A stretch of DNA of 64,000 nucleotides from Megachile rotundata (Eukaryota; Arthropoda; Insecta; Hymenoptera; Megachilidae), in assembly GCF_050947335.1 (NCBI RefSeq), contig NC_134988.1, positions 3,348,001 through 3,412,000 of the forward strand, written 5' to 3'. The notes beneath the pieces were generated by a model. That model had not been told where the DNA came from, made no database searches, and worked only from the letters and a program-made list of their open reading frames with translations. Both the position numbers and the translations under genes were made by a program. This document shows positions 54,441 through 64,000 of the stretch, piece by piece. Numbering within the stretch: the first letter of the stretch is position 1; every line of letters begins with the position of its first letter.

Positions 54441-54750
54441 TTTTTTTACATAAATATTTGGGACGTAAATAACTCCTAAATTACCGCGCTCGTTTGGCAC
54501 TACGCATGAAACGCCTTGCAAAACTGTATCTCCTAACTGTTCGATCTTTTTAATATATCGGTTTTTTACGTTACTGAATGGAAATCTGAAATCAAAATTC
54601 AATATAACGGATCCATTATGGCGGACGAAAACTCGAAAACCTACTTACATGGACTGTATTTGTGACATGCGATTTTCAAAATATAATACAATTTCTGACA
54701 TTCATTGTTAGGTATGTAAGGTGCATCAAGCGTGTTAAGAACATATTGTA

Positions 54751-54914
54751 AATATATTGTTTATAACAAAATTGTTTGAACAATGTAGCTTAAAAATGAA
54801 ATTTTTTAAAATCTGATGACAGCATTCATCGTATGCAAAAAATGTCTATGGAAACATTGATCACATATTTTATTAATTCCTTTGTTCAAACAATTTTGTT
54901 ATAAACAATATATT
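54751..54914. repeat. Perfect 33-bp inverted repeat around 98 bases
   Basis: The 33 bases at 54751-54783 (AATATATTGTTTATAACAAA and on) are the exact reverse complement of 54882-54914. It is probably a small MITE or a hairpin element. Confidence 0.85.
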
Positions 54915-56466
54915 TGGATGGCTCCCGGGCAAAATGCGCTGACCTCCAGCAGACCTTGTAACGCCCCCTCGGCGCCGCCTCCCGGTGGGCTCGAATATAC
55001 GGCAAAAAACCGCGACCTCTCCCCACCATTTCCTACCTAAGTGTCATAATATGTTTTCCTATGCTTAATTCTAATTCATTGCACTTTCTAATTACCTGTT
55101 TTGTTCTCGCGTTTCGAAAATTTCGGCTCCCCGCCCCCACCCCCACCCCCCTCTCCCAACAAGAAATTTGCCTTCTTAGTATATCCTGTCACCTCCGTAT
55201 ATCCTACGCTATTTCCGACATCTGATTTTCCGCTCATGTTTTAAATTTCCACGCACCACTTTCCATCGCGTTTTCGCGATGTTTCCCCTTCCCTTGCGCC
55301 CTTTTAACCCTTTGCGTTATCGCCGCTTACCGATTTTCCCCGCATTTCCTATTACGCCCCAGTCTTCTTCCACAACGCTACATGAGCCCATTGCTCTCGG
55401 TAAAAATTTCTCCTTCCTCTCTCCTGTCGATTCCACTCGGTCCCCGTTGTCGCCCCCTAATGGTGCCATGACCAGGCTGACGACTGGGTTCCGTGCTGAA
55501 TCAACAGTTGATCAGAAGGGTGCTTTGCTCAATTTGACCTCTCTCCCTCCTCTCCCCCGCTCAGTCGGTCCCCGTTTTGTGCCCCCTAATGGTGCTATGA
55601 CCAGGCTGACACCGGTTTCCTCCCTTGCGGGTTTGAGTCGTTTGATCGGTCGTGTCTATATTTGTTTCTCCGCTTCTTCCACTCCTGCTCTTCCTCTTCT
55701 CCCTCTCGCTTCTTCCCCTCCTCTTGCCGTTTGAAAAGCGCACAATGCCTCCGCCATCTTGCTTGTTGCCGCGTGCCTCCGCTTCACCCATAGGCTTCGT
55801 CCCTAAAGGCAGCTCTCCATGCGCCTGCATCGACCCTTCCCCGGCCATGTTGGATGTTTGCGAACCGGCCTTTACGCTCTACGCTTTCCCTCGCGAGGAG
55901 ATGCCCACGTGTTCGTACGATATATCGAAGCTTGCTCAACCGACGCCATTATTTATTTACTATCAAATCACGAAAATACGAAAATAGCCAAAACTAATCA
56001 CCGCGTGCATTCAATATGCGTAATTCGCCCTTTCCCGCACTCTAAATCCCTAATGACATTTATATTATTAATTAATTAATTTCATTTCTGCGACTTTCTC
56101 TCGCAACTTCGACATGTCGCACGACCACGTGTTCACGCAAGTCCTTCTTCGAGGGCAACTTTCACCCTTAAATTGCACTATTTTCACTCGCGATGTATAA
56201 AAATAATCGTGTTTAAGTCGCGCACATATTTATTTTATTCCGCGGTCGGCCCGAACACTCGTTTCCTCGCTTTCGATTACTCATGGGTTTGCACCCCATA
56301 CTTTCCCTCGCGTCGCGTGGAGGTCGCCATTACCGAAATTTCGATTTTTATTTATAGATTTATTATTTCACCACCGATTTTTACAAAACTTCACCGCTCA
56401 CGAAAGCCTGTCAAAATATCCTTAATCCCGCAAAAATCTCTATTTCCTAATCCTTATCACGCCAGG
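54915..56466. other. Unassigned C-rich sequence, probably LTR-derived
   Basis: Pyrimidine-rich DNA without a convincing gene. A 50-bp unit (CCCCCTAATGGTG...ACCAGGCTGAC) occurs twice, at about 55450 and 55578 (period about 127). The part at 56228-56340 is an inverted copy of 27211-27324, so at least the right half comes from a gypsy-like element on the minus strand. Confidence 0.45.
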
Positions 56467-58139
56467 ATGTGACACCGGAGTGGCTTTGTATCGTAGGGAA
56501 ATTAGTTTAAGTTAGAAGGGTAAAACCCGGGGGCCCCTGTCCGGGACGGTCGAGGATCCCGACGTTCGGACTTTTTCGCGTTGTCGAGAGATCGCTTCTC
56601 GATCTCTCGAATTGCCACTCGGCTGGATCACCGAACCTGTACTGTCCAGAGGACGAGAGAAAAGTAGCGGGACGGGAACGGGGCAAAGAGGGTAGGCCGC
56701 TAGGACCACCTAATCCCCACTTTTCGACTCACGCGTAGCTTCCACCGTTCATCCGTAATGGTGTGGTTTTACATAGGTATAGAAACAGATATTGCTACTA
56801 TACGTTAAAAAACTACCTTTTTCCTCTTACGCGATGCGTAAAACTTTTGGACACTACGACAATGGAATGCCGCTCAACGTATCGCTCGTTCTGTCTCGCT
56901 TGTTCTACATATATCTGACCCACTCTCCGCGTCACGCGACCGATTAATGTATGTGTGCGCCTCGACAAATAGCGTGTTGTTGCCGAAAATGCGTGTGACA
57001 ATAGGCGGCAACGTTACAATCCGACCACTGCGATGCTCTTTTCGTCCCTCTAGCCCCGTTCCCGTCCCGCTACTTTTCTCTCGTGCTCTAGACAGTACCG
57101 AGGAATGGTACAGCGTTAGCTACAATCAAAGTATCGTCTCGAGTAGGCCTTTGCCAATATTGTACCCTCCCACGTCTCGATTTGGCGAACTCTTGGTACG
57201 GGAGTAGATCGTAAAGTGCATGTTTATCGTATCGGACATTTCGTGTTTGCCGCGTAACTTCTCGCCTTCTCTCTCTAGACGGTCGCCGATACAGAATCGT
57301 TCCGCGTGTAGAATTAAGTCGCGTCGCGTGTAAATTTAAGTGCGTTAGATTCCGTAGCGTCTAGAATAATTGCGTCTCGTCGCATTCCGTCGAGTTTCTT
57401 CGCGTTGCGTCGCGTTACGTCCGTTTGGTTAATTGCGCCGCGTTTTGTTAAGTATTTGCGTTGCGTTTCCGTTAATTTAGTCGCGTCGCGTACCGTTCCG
57501 GGAATCGAGGATATATCAAAGATTGTATTCCGCTTAGGAACTGGCATATTTCGTTTCCGTGGCTAAAATCTCGCGGAGATCGTATTTTGGCCTTCCGCCG
57601 AGAGCGTTACGATTAAATTGCATCCCGATACTGGATCACGCTGTACGTCTAGGTTAATTAGATTTTAAATAAACACCGCTGTTTAACAAATACCGCTAAC
57701 TTGAGGTTTCTCGCGGATTGTTCCGAATCATTTTCTCTTGTCCGCCTCCGCGTCTAGCTCCTTTACCCTTAAAGAATCCCGCCACTCTACCATTTCGTTC
57801 GGATACTGAGCTACCGAGCCGTTCCGCCGCCGATTCGAATCTTCCACGTTTTCCCGAGGTTGACATAAACGATTTTCCCATCTTTCCGCTCTAGAATCTC
57901 GTCTCGCGTCTAAGTTCTTTATCGCGACGCTAAGAAGCGTCTGGCGCCCAATGGATCAAATAAATCAAAGCGATATTGAACGGATTCGGATCGGGCGCCG
58001 AAGTGCTACGCGTTCGCGAATCCGCGGAGGCGCCGCGACGATCATAGTCGCGGGCAGGGCCAGAAAGGGCCCTTCGAGAATTCGCGGGCGAGCGGGGTCG
58101 CGGGCAATTACCGAGCTAGCCGCGAAATACCGTGTAGCA
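56467..58139 (+). mobile_element. 5'-truncated LTR (giant-LTR family, copy D)
   Basis: From CCGGAGTGGCTTTGTATCG to the final CGTGTAGCA it aligns with copy B. It lacks the first 700 bp and carries a MITE at 56642-57095. An AATAAA lies at about 57667. Confidence 0.85.
56642..57095. mobile_element. TA-flanked MITE with 42-bp TIRs
   Basis: The ends are inverted copies of CTGTCYAGAGSACGAGAGAA and the following 22 bases, with 2 mismatches in 42. TA is duplicated at 56640-56641 and 57096-57097. At 454 bp with no gene, it is likely a non-autonomous Tc1/mariner-type element. Confidence 0.88.
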
Positions 58140-58860
58140 GTATGGAAAGCGTTGTGTGTGGTTGGAAAAAATATATTGACAGCTAGTTCATACACTAACA
58201 AGGGACATCACCAAGGTGTCACACGCGGATTTTAATGAAATTGACATATGTTGTAGCTTTTTAAAAATCATTTGACACGTATTTTTTTATAACTGCGGAC
58301 ATCCATGTTGAGGGGGTGGAAATAGCCCTCAAAGTTGGGGGTTAAAAACACATTTTCTTTAATATCTCGGAAACTAGAGGGAGTAGGAAGGTAAATTTTT
58401 TTTTAAATTTTGTAGTTTTTAGTCAGGAATTTAGTTAGTGTCAAAAATTTCGGGAGAAATTATTTATTTAAATAATATATTAAAAAATTGCACTTTTTTT
58501 TTCAATTTTTCACCCTAAATGCTGTCCAGAAGACAGGTATAAGTCCACCGCAGTACCAGTCGCCGAAATACAGAACATAGATTTCTATGGTCAATGAAAC
58601 TTTTAGCTGAAGATACAAGTTTATTTATTTAACTTTTAATAATGAATTTCTTCATTGAATTTTATTATTGTGCACACTATATAGCATAATCTTCAGAAGC
58701 AAGCATTCAACTTTTATTACAAAAATCAATTTTTATTACATTGTCTTTTGTGAATAAATTTGTATCTAAATTCAATAAAACTAAAGGATTAGAAATTTTA
58801 TGAATAAAATTTTTTCAACTTCGAAACCTATTAACATTAAATGGTTGAACAAACGGTAGG

Positions 58861-60869
58861 GGGTCATTCCACGCCAAATCGATCACTTTTGGAAGTCACC
58901 ATCTCCGATTTTGCTCTAATCGAAATATGTTGTAGTCCATGTGAAATTAGGGGGGGTTTAAGTCATCATTTTGCCGGTTTCGAATTTGTTAATAAATGAC
59001 AGGTCGTCAAAATTTGCAATTTTTGCCCGTTTTGGCGAAAATGGGGTCCACTTGGGAATTTTTTTCTCAGAAACTACTGGACCGATTTAGCTAAATTCTT
59101 TTTTGTTTTATTCGTGAAGGTTTGGGCTATTTTAAAATATTTTTTTTAACTTTGTCAATTTGTTATAAAATGTTGAAAAATTTAAACAAATTCTTTTTTT
59201 GCGTTTTTCTTAATGAGGGGCGTAAAGGGTTAAAATTAAAAAAAAATATGGTCATATTCTTTGAAGTTTCCCCTTTAAAATGAGCCCTTCAGAACGATGG
59301 AGCCTCGAAAATTGACGTCTCTACAAGCTGGAAACGGACGCGGGGTACCCCCATTTCACATAGGCGAGTCGCGCGTTCAGCTATTATGATCGGTTGTTTT
59401 ATATCACTGGCCTCAAAACTATACAAGAAGACTTCGTACGCGATTAAATGACTCTGTTGGTACCTTGAAAAGTCTATTGGTAATATGTTAAACTTAATTC
59501 TGAAGTAATATCATTGTGATCTGTTTGTTCGGTCATCAGTTTGAAAATGTTAAAATCGTAAAAGTTGTTAGGTTCTAGATAACATGACTAACAGAACAGC
59601 TACGACATGTAAAAGCAAACGAAATTATATCAATTCAACTTATCATTTTAATAATTTCGATGTTTCTGCAGAATGGCAATCTTTTACAATAAGTCATGGT
59701 AAAGGATAGTATTGGAGGATAGCATTCAAAGACTTGCAATGCGCACTAGCCCACAAAGACCGTTAAAAAATCAAATTCCCAATCCTACGGTTTTATTTGA
59801 ATGGGCACAATCATCTTTATCAAACATAGCATTTAATTATGTAATACAAAATGAATATATTAAACAGTCTGATTGCTTACAAACTCATTTTTTAACAGCT
59901 TTATGAATAACAGGCAATGAAAGTTTGCAAAGCTTTGTGCCATTATCAAATAAACAAATGCTTCGTAAAACTTGTCCGTACAATAATGATAGTCCAGTGT
60001 TTATTGTAATAAAATAGTTGTCATTACATTTTCCTGCTACAATTCCTAAGACTACCCCACATGATGGTGCACTCCATACTTTTGATCATAATTCCTCTTA
60101 TCCCATCCCGATTGAAGAAAACAATCTTATTTTGCAGTTTCCATCGAGTATTCATGCCTTTTTGTAGAACATAAATAATAAATGTAGGAACTAATATCTA
60201 TAAATCAAATTACGATTAAAAAATGTGTCATTGACCAAGAGTGGTTACTAATACACTTTTCAAGGTACCAACAGAGTCATTTAATCGCGTACGAAGTCTT
60301 CTTGTATAGTTTTGAGGCCAGTGATATAAAACAACCGATCATAATAGTTGAACGCGCGACTCGCCTATGTGAAATGGGGGTACCCCGCGTCCGTTTCCAG
60401 CTTGTAGAGTCATCAATTTTCGAGGCTCCATCGTTCTGAAGGGCTCATTTTAAAGGGCAAACTTCAAAGAATATGACCATATTTTTTTTTAATTTTAACC
60501 CTTTACGCCCCTCATTAAGAAAAACGCAAAAAAAGAATTTGTTTAAATTTTTCAACATTTTATAACAAATTGACAAAGTTAAAAAACATATTTTAAAATA
60601 GCCCAAACCTTCACGAATAAAACAAAAAAAAAGTTAGCTAAATCGGTCCAGTAGTTTCTGAGAAAAAAATTCCCAAGTGGACCCCCCATTTTCGCCAAAA
60701 CGGGCAAAAATTGCAAATTTTGACGACCTGTCATTTATTAACAAATTCGAAACCGGCAAAATGATGACTTAAACCCCCTCTAATTTCACATGGACTACAA
60801 CATATTTCGATTAGAGCAAAATCGGAGATGGTGACTTCCAAAAGTGATCGATTTGGCGTGGAATGACCC
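58861..60869. mobile_element. Foldback element with 622-bp arms and TAGG duplication
   Basis: The arm 58861-59482 is the inverted copy of about 60248-60869, and starts GGGTCATTCCACGCCAAATC. TAGG stands at 58857-58860 and 60870-60873, a probable 4-bp duplication. Arms are highly similar, which points to youth or to gene conversion. The loop of about 765 bp carries a decayed coding segment. It is nested in the long-TIR element. Confidence 0.82.
59662..60170 (+). pseudogene. Decayed unknown protein in the foldback loop
   Basis: Three frames in turn give AEWQSFTISHGKG (from about 59670), KDSIGG (about 59700) and then IQRLAMRTSPQRPLKNQI followed by NPTVLFEWAQSSLSNIAFN (59724-59840) before stops. 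A diverged copy on the minus strand at 62.16-62.48 kb keeps the same blocks (EGSNKKLSM...SLQRLLEK and LFEWAESSFSNIAFN), so this was a real protein. I do not recognise the family; HGKG...GG..KR-type motifs are something I associate with uncharacterised transposon-linked proteins. It may be the remains of the element's own transposase or of a captured gene. Confidence 0.5.
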
Positions 60870-62139
60870 TAGGGTATTTTTTGCTATTTTTAATATTTCC
60901 TGTTTTTTACACTGTTTCTTACCTAGGGATTGATCGTCATAACTTCTTCTTGCTATATCTTTTCCATGAATCAAGGAGCAAAACAGTATTTTCTGGTTCA
61001 CACGGATCAAAAACATATTGGCGGGTTTTTAAATAAAAGGTTGTTCCATTTCCTCTTAATTCGCAAAAATAGGCAAGAATTAGGCATACGTCAAGTCATT
61101 AAATATAACCTCTTGTTGCATTTCTATATCCGTATATGCGCATTCTTTATACATGTCGATTGCATCTGTTATGCTTTGTGCCAGTTTAACTTTGTTTCGA
61201 TTTATGTGTACTTCCTACTTATTAGAGTTAAATATTTTCATTAAAATGTTTATAACATTAATGGGATTAACATCCATACTTATAAAAAATAAATTTTATA
61301 AATGTTCAAAAAGGGAAACAATAATACAATTACCATATACTTATTCATACCCACTTTCCTGCAACAGTATATTTTGAAATAATTTTCGTAGAGTTTCATT
61401 GGCCATAGAAACCTACATATGTTCCGTAAAGCGACGACTGGTACCGCAGCGGATTTATACCTGCCCGTTAGACCTTCGCTGGCTACCGATGGCACAATAA
61501 ACATCTGATATTGTCTAATTGTTAAAAACGTAACAGATTATCGCATAAAAAGGGCTGACCCTCTTCGAAAACAAATCTCAAATTATTTCTCCGTAAAAAG
61601 TAGGAGAAAATTGTATATGTAATAATTATTGCTAAATTGTAATAAACAAAAAATTCCAAAAACACGTATCCCCTATTTTGATCCATATTTTTAGTATACA
61701 AAGCTGCAAAAAAATCGAACTGCATTTAGGGTGAAAAATTGAAAAAAAAATTGCATTTTTTAAATATATTATTTAAATAAATAATTTCTCCCGAAATTTT
61801 TGACACTAACTAAATTCGTGATTAAAAACTACACAATTTAAAAAAAAATTTACCTTCCTACTCCCTCTAGTTTCCGAGATATTAAAGAAAATGTGTTTTT
61901 AACCCCCAACTTTGAGGTCTATTTTCACCCCCTCAACATGGATGTCCGCAGATATAAAAAAATACTTGTCAAATGATTTTTAAAAAGCTACAGCATATGT
62001 CAATTTCATTACAATCCGCGTGTGACACCTTGGTGATGTCCCTTGTAAGTACAGAGCCATCATTATCGTACGAGCAAGTCCTACTTTATTTTCGTTATTT
62101 GATAATGACGGAAAGCTGTGAAAACTTTTAGATCCTGTT

Positions 62140-62812
62140 ATTGATAATGCTGTTGCCAAAAGAGCTTATAAATAATCGGTATATTTAATATATTCATTTT
62201 ATGTTATACAATTAAATGCTATGTTCGAAAAAGATGATTCTGCCCATTCAAATAAATCTTTAGGAGTAAGAAATGAATTTTTTCTAACAATCTTTGTAAG
62301 CTCACGTACATTGAAAGTTTTTTATTGCTCCCTTCAATAAAATAGCATGGCCCCTCTATTGTAAGTAGTTGTATAAGAATGCCATTTTGCAAAAACACCG
62401 AAATCACTTAAATGAATAGTTGAATTAATAAAACTCTTTTTGCTTTCATATTGCGCAGCTATCTCCTGTGACATGTTTTCTGCAACCTAATGACTTTTAC
62501 TCTTTTATTATTTTAAAACCGATAACCAAACAAATAGTTCACGCTTATTTCACTTTAGGATTAAATCTAACATAACTATAAATGTATCATAGGCCAAGAG
62601 TGAGTACTAATATACATTACTAGGTATGAATAGGGTCATTTAGACATATACGAAGTCTTGTCGTATTGTTTTAAGACCGGTAGCATAAAAAAAACCGATC
62701 ATAATAGCTGAGCACACGAGTCACCTACCTGAAACCGGGGTACCCCGAGTCCTTTTCCAGTTTGTGGAGACGTCAATTTTCGAGGCTCCATCGTTCTGAA
62801 GGGCTCATTGCA
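62140..62812. mobile_element. Partial, rearranged copy of the foldback element
   Basis: 62576-62812 aligns with the inner part of the right arm of the element at 58861 (GAGGCTCCATCGTTCTGAAG near its end). The part at 62160-62480 is a diverged loop in the opposite orientation relative to the arm. The copy is cut off at 62812. Confidence 0.65.
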
Positions 62813-63335
62813 TTTCGGACTTAGTTTTAATTTAATTTCGCGTTTAGACACTTAGAATTATTTCATTTTCTTCAATTCCAACTTAGAATATTTTTAGAAT
62901 TCATTAATTCATACTTATTGTTAGATATATTTCACATTTCTCAACTTCGAACTCAGAATTATTTGATTTTTTTCAATCTTAACTTAGAATTATTTTGACA
63001 TTTCTACCTCTGTACTTAGAATCATTCTTGCGTTACCGTTTGCGAACTTAGAAATATTCTCGATCCTTGTATAATTATAGTTCAATATATCGTTGTGATT
63101 TGGAAATATTCTTCCGTATCTGAAGATTTCCTTGATTCCAAATAAATTCCGAAGTGGTGTCTGGACGCTCCACACGCTTCATTCCTATTACCTAAACAAG
63201 GACTCTGATGTCTGGACGCGCCGCATATTGTCCTTGTCCCTTTATACCTGAGGGTCATAAACGCGGGTTACACGTAACGGACCACAGTATTAGGGTTATT
63301 AGCCGTTTGAGCAATAGAGTATTACCGCTTTATTC
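62813..63335 (+). mobile_element. LTR-like remnant with ACTTAGA repeats
   Basis: Degenerate repeats of about 40 bp, each with an (A/G)ACTTAG motif, run from 62818 to about 63055. They resemble the start of the LTR-like sequence at 52751. No coding potential. Confidence 0.4.
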
Positions 63336-63337
63336 TA

Positions 63338-64000
63338 TTAGGGGGACCGGAAAGTAATGTCGTTTCTGCGCATGCCAATACTTGATTATCATTTATCAGC
63401 TCATTGTTTTGTTTAGAAGCGTGCCAAAGACATTGTGAGGTTATAGTGAGATCTTTACTTATAGAAAATTGAATTACAAATTTTTTTTGTAATTTTGGAT
63501 AAAATGGCCAGCCAAATACCAGAAGAGGTACACATCCGGCATTGCATGCTTTTTGAATTTCGCAAGGGAAGTAACGCAACAGTTGCTACCAAAAATATTT
63601 GTGATGTTTATCCGAATGCATTGGACATTCGTAAATGCCAAAGGTGGTTTTCCAAGTTCAAATCGGGTAATTTTGATCTTTGCGACTCGTACCGATCAGG
63701 AAGACCATCAACGTTGGACAACGACGTGTTAAGGGCGGAAGTGGAAGCAAATACGTGTCAGACGATCGAAGAATTGTCAAAAAGTCTAAACCAACCTTGG
63801 TCGACCATCCAGGAACATTTGAAGCAGATTGGGAAAGTGAGCAGAGCAGGTGTTTGGGTCCCGCATAATCTGTCCGAACAGAACAAGGCCAACCGATCAA
63901 TCACATGCAACTTACTGCTCCAAAGACACAACATGAAACCGTTTTTTGATCGCTTGATCACAGGAGATGAGAAATGGGTCCTGTATGATAACCCAAAACG
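63338..64000 (+). mobile_element. mariner element, cut by the window end
   Basis: A TA at 63336-63337 is followed by TTAGGGGGACCGGAAAGTAA, a probable 5' TIR, then a 165-bp leader and the transposase gene. The 3' end is outside the window. Confidence 0.75.
63504..64000 (+). CDS. mariner transposase, N-terminal half, open at window end
   Basis: The ATG at 63504 (MASQIPEEVHIRH) starts a frame with no stop over 165 codons. It has the two N-terminal helix-turn-helix regions (HCMLFEFRKGSNATVATKNI and the Thr/Glu-rich second one ending STIQEHLKQIGKVSRAG) joined by a GRPST hinge (SYRSGRPSTLDNDVL), as in mariners. TGDEKWVLYDN at about 63959-63991 holds the first catalytic Asp of DD34D. The usual length is about 345 residues, so half is present. 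It belongs to a lineage other than the 5.2-kb and 20.6-kb mariners, judging by the end sequences. It may be intact. Confidence 0.88.
   Translation, partial: MASQIPEEVHIRHCMLFEFRKGSNATVATKNICDVYPNALDIRKCQRWFSKFKSGNFDLCDSYRSGRPSTLDNDVLRAEVEANTCQTIEELSKSLNQPWSTIQEHLKQIGKVSRAGVWVPHNLSEQNKANRSITCNLLLQRHNMKPFFDRLITGDEKWVLYDNPK

Larger units (their letters stand above)
58198..62046. mobile_element. Long-TIR element with a nested foldback element
   Basis: The arm at 58198-58522 is inverted at 61722-62046 (ACAAGGGACATCACCAAGGT at the ends). Pairing resumes further in at about 58523-58604 with 61393-61475, after 245 extra bases in the right arm. If the end is CAAGGG, TAA stands on both sides as a possible target duplication. 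No transposase is found. Half copies are at 22741 and 52178. Confidence 0.75.

Noticed and set aside
55279..55734. 151-codon plus-strand frame in C-rich DNA
   Set aside because: It is rich in Ser, Pro and Leu because of the pyrimidine bias, contains a tandemly repeated block, and has no known motif. I take it as non-coding.

Overview
The window is insect genomic DNA, most likely from a hymenopteran such as an ant. That is an inference from the mix of transposon families and the AT-rich single-copy stretches. I see no bacterial operons, CRISPR arrays or complete host genes. It is a dense, nested graveyard of mobile elements with a few young, intact copies. The only sequence that looks like a host gene is one leucine-rich-repeat exon near 41.5 kb, next to an AT-rich region (37.3-41.5 kb) with almost no recognisable transposon.

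Layout. 0-5.2 kb: end of a YqaJ-type nuclease gene, a decayed Ty3/gypsy integrase, then an endogenous viral element (EVE) resembling a flavivirus-like NS3 protease-helicase, split by a full-length piggyBac. 5.2-11.1 kb: a mariner stub and a decayed Helitron whose helicase is split by a 1.8-kb solo LTR. 11.5-18.1 kb: an R2-like fragment and a decayed R1-clade LINE that lost its reverse transcriptase and carries a solo LTR with a piggyBac MITE inside it. 18.9-21.7 kb: a near-intact Merlin with 105-bp TIRs and an 8-bp target duplication, carrying a nested mariner. 22-34.7 kb: a hAT fragment, several members of the giant-LTR family, an R2 C-terminal fragment and an intact hAT (2883 bp, 8-bp target duplication) inside one LTR. 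34.7-37.3 kb: an intact piggyBac. 42-51 kb: a Ty3/gypsy element whose gag is split by a Copia. 51-64 kb: LTR remnants, MITEs, long-inverted-repeat and foldback elements, and the start of a mariner cut by the window end.

How it fits together. Target duplications let the order of events be read. gypsy gag was hit by the Copia, whose contents were later hit by a solo LTR. The EVE was hit by piggyBac, the Helitron by an LTR, R1 by an LTR that was then hit by a MITE, Merlin by mariner, and an LTR by hAT. In several cases the reading frame is continuous across the insertion once one target copy is discounted.

The most striking object is the 3.2-kb Copia at 43576-46807. Its two 245-bp LTRs appear identical and it has a GAGGG target duplication. 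Its interior has only the 3' end of Copia pol, followed by an antisense, broken glycoprotein gene resembling those of chuvirus-like negative-strand RNA viruses. The viral part runs directly into a copy of the 3' portion of initiator tRNA-Met next to the LTR. This looks like a virus-retrotransposon chimera made during reverse transcription and inserted by the retrotransposon's own integrase. A second candidate for something undescribed is the foldback family at 58861-60869 (622-bp arms, TAGG duplication). Its loop holds a decayed protein that I do not recognise, and a second, rearranged copy lies at 62.1-62.8 kb.
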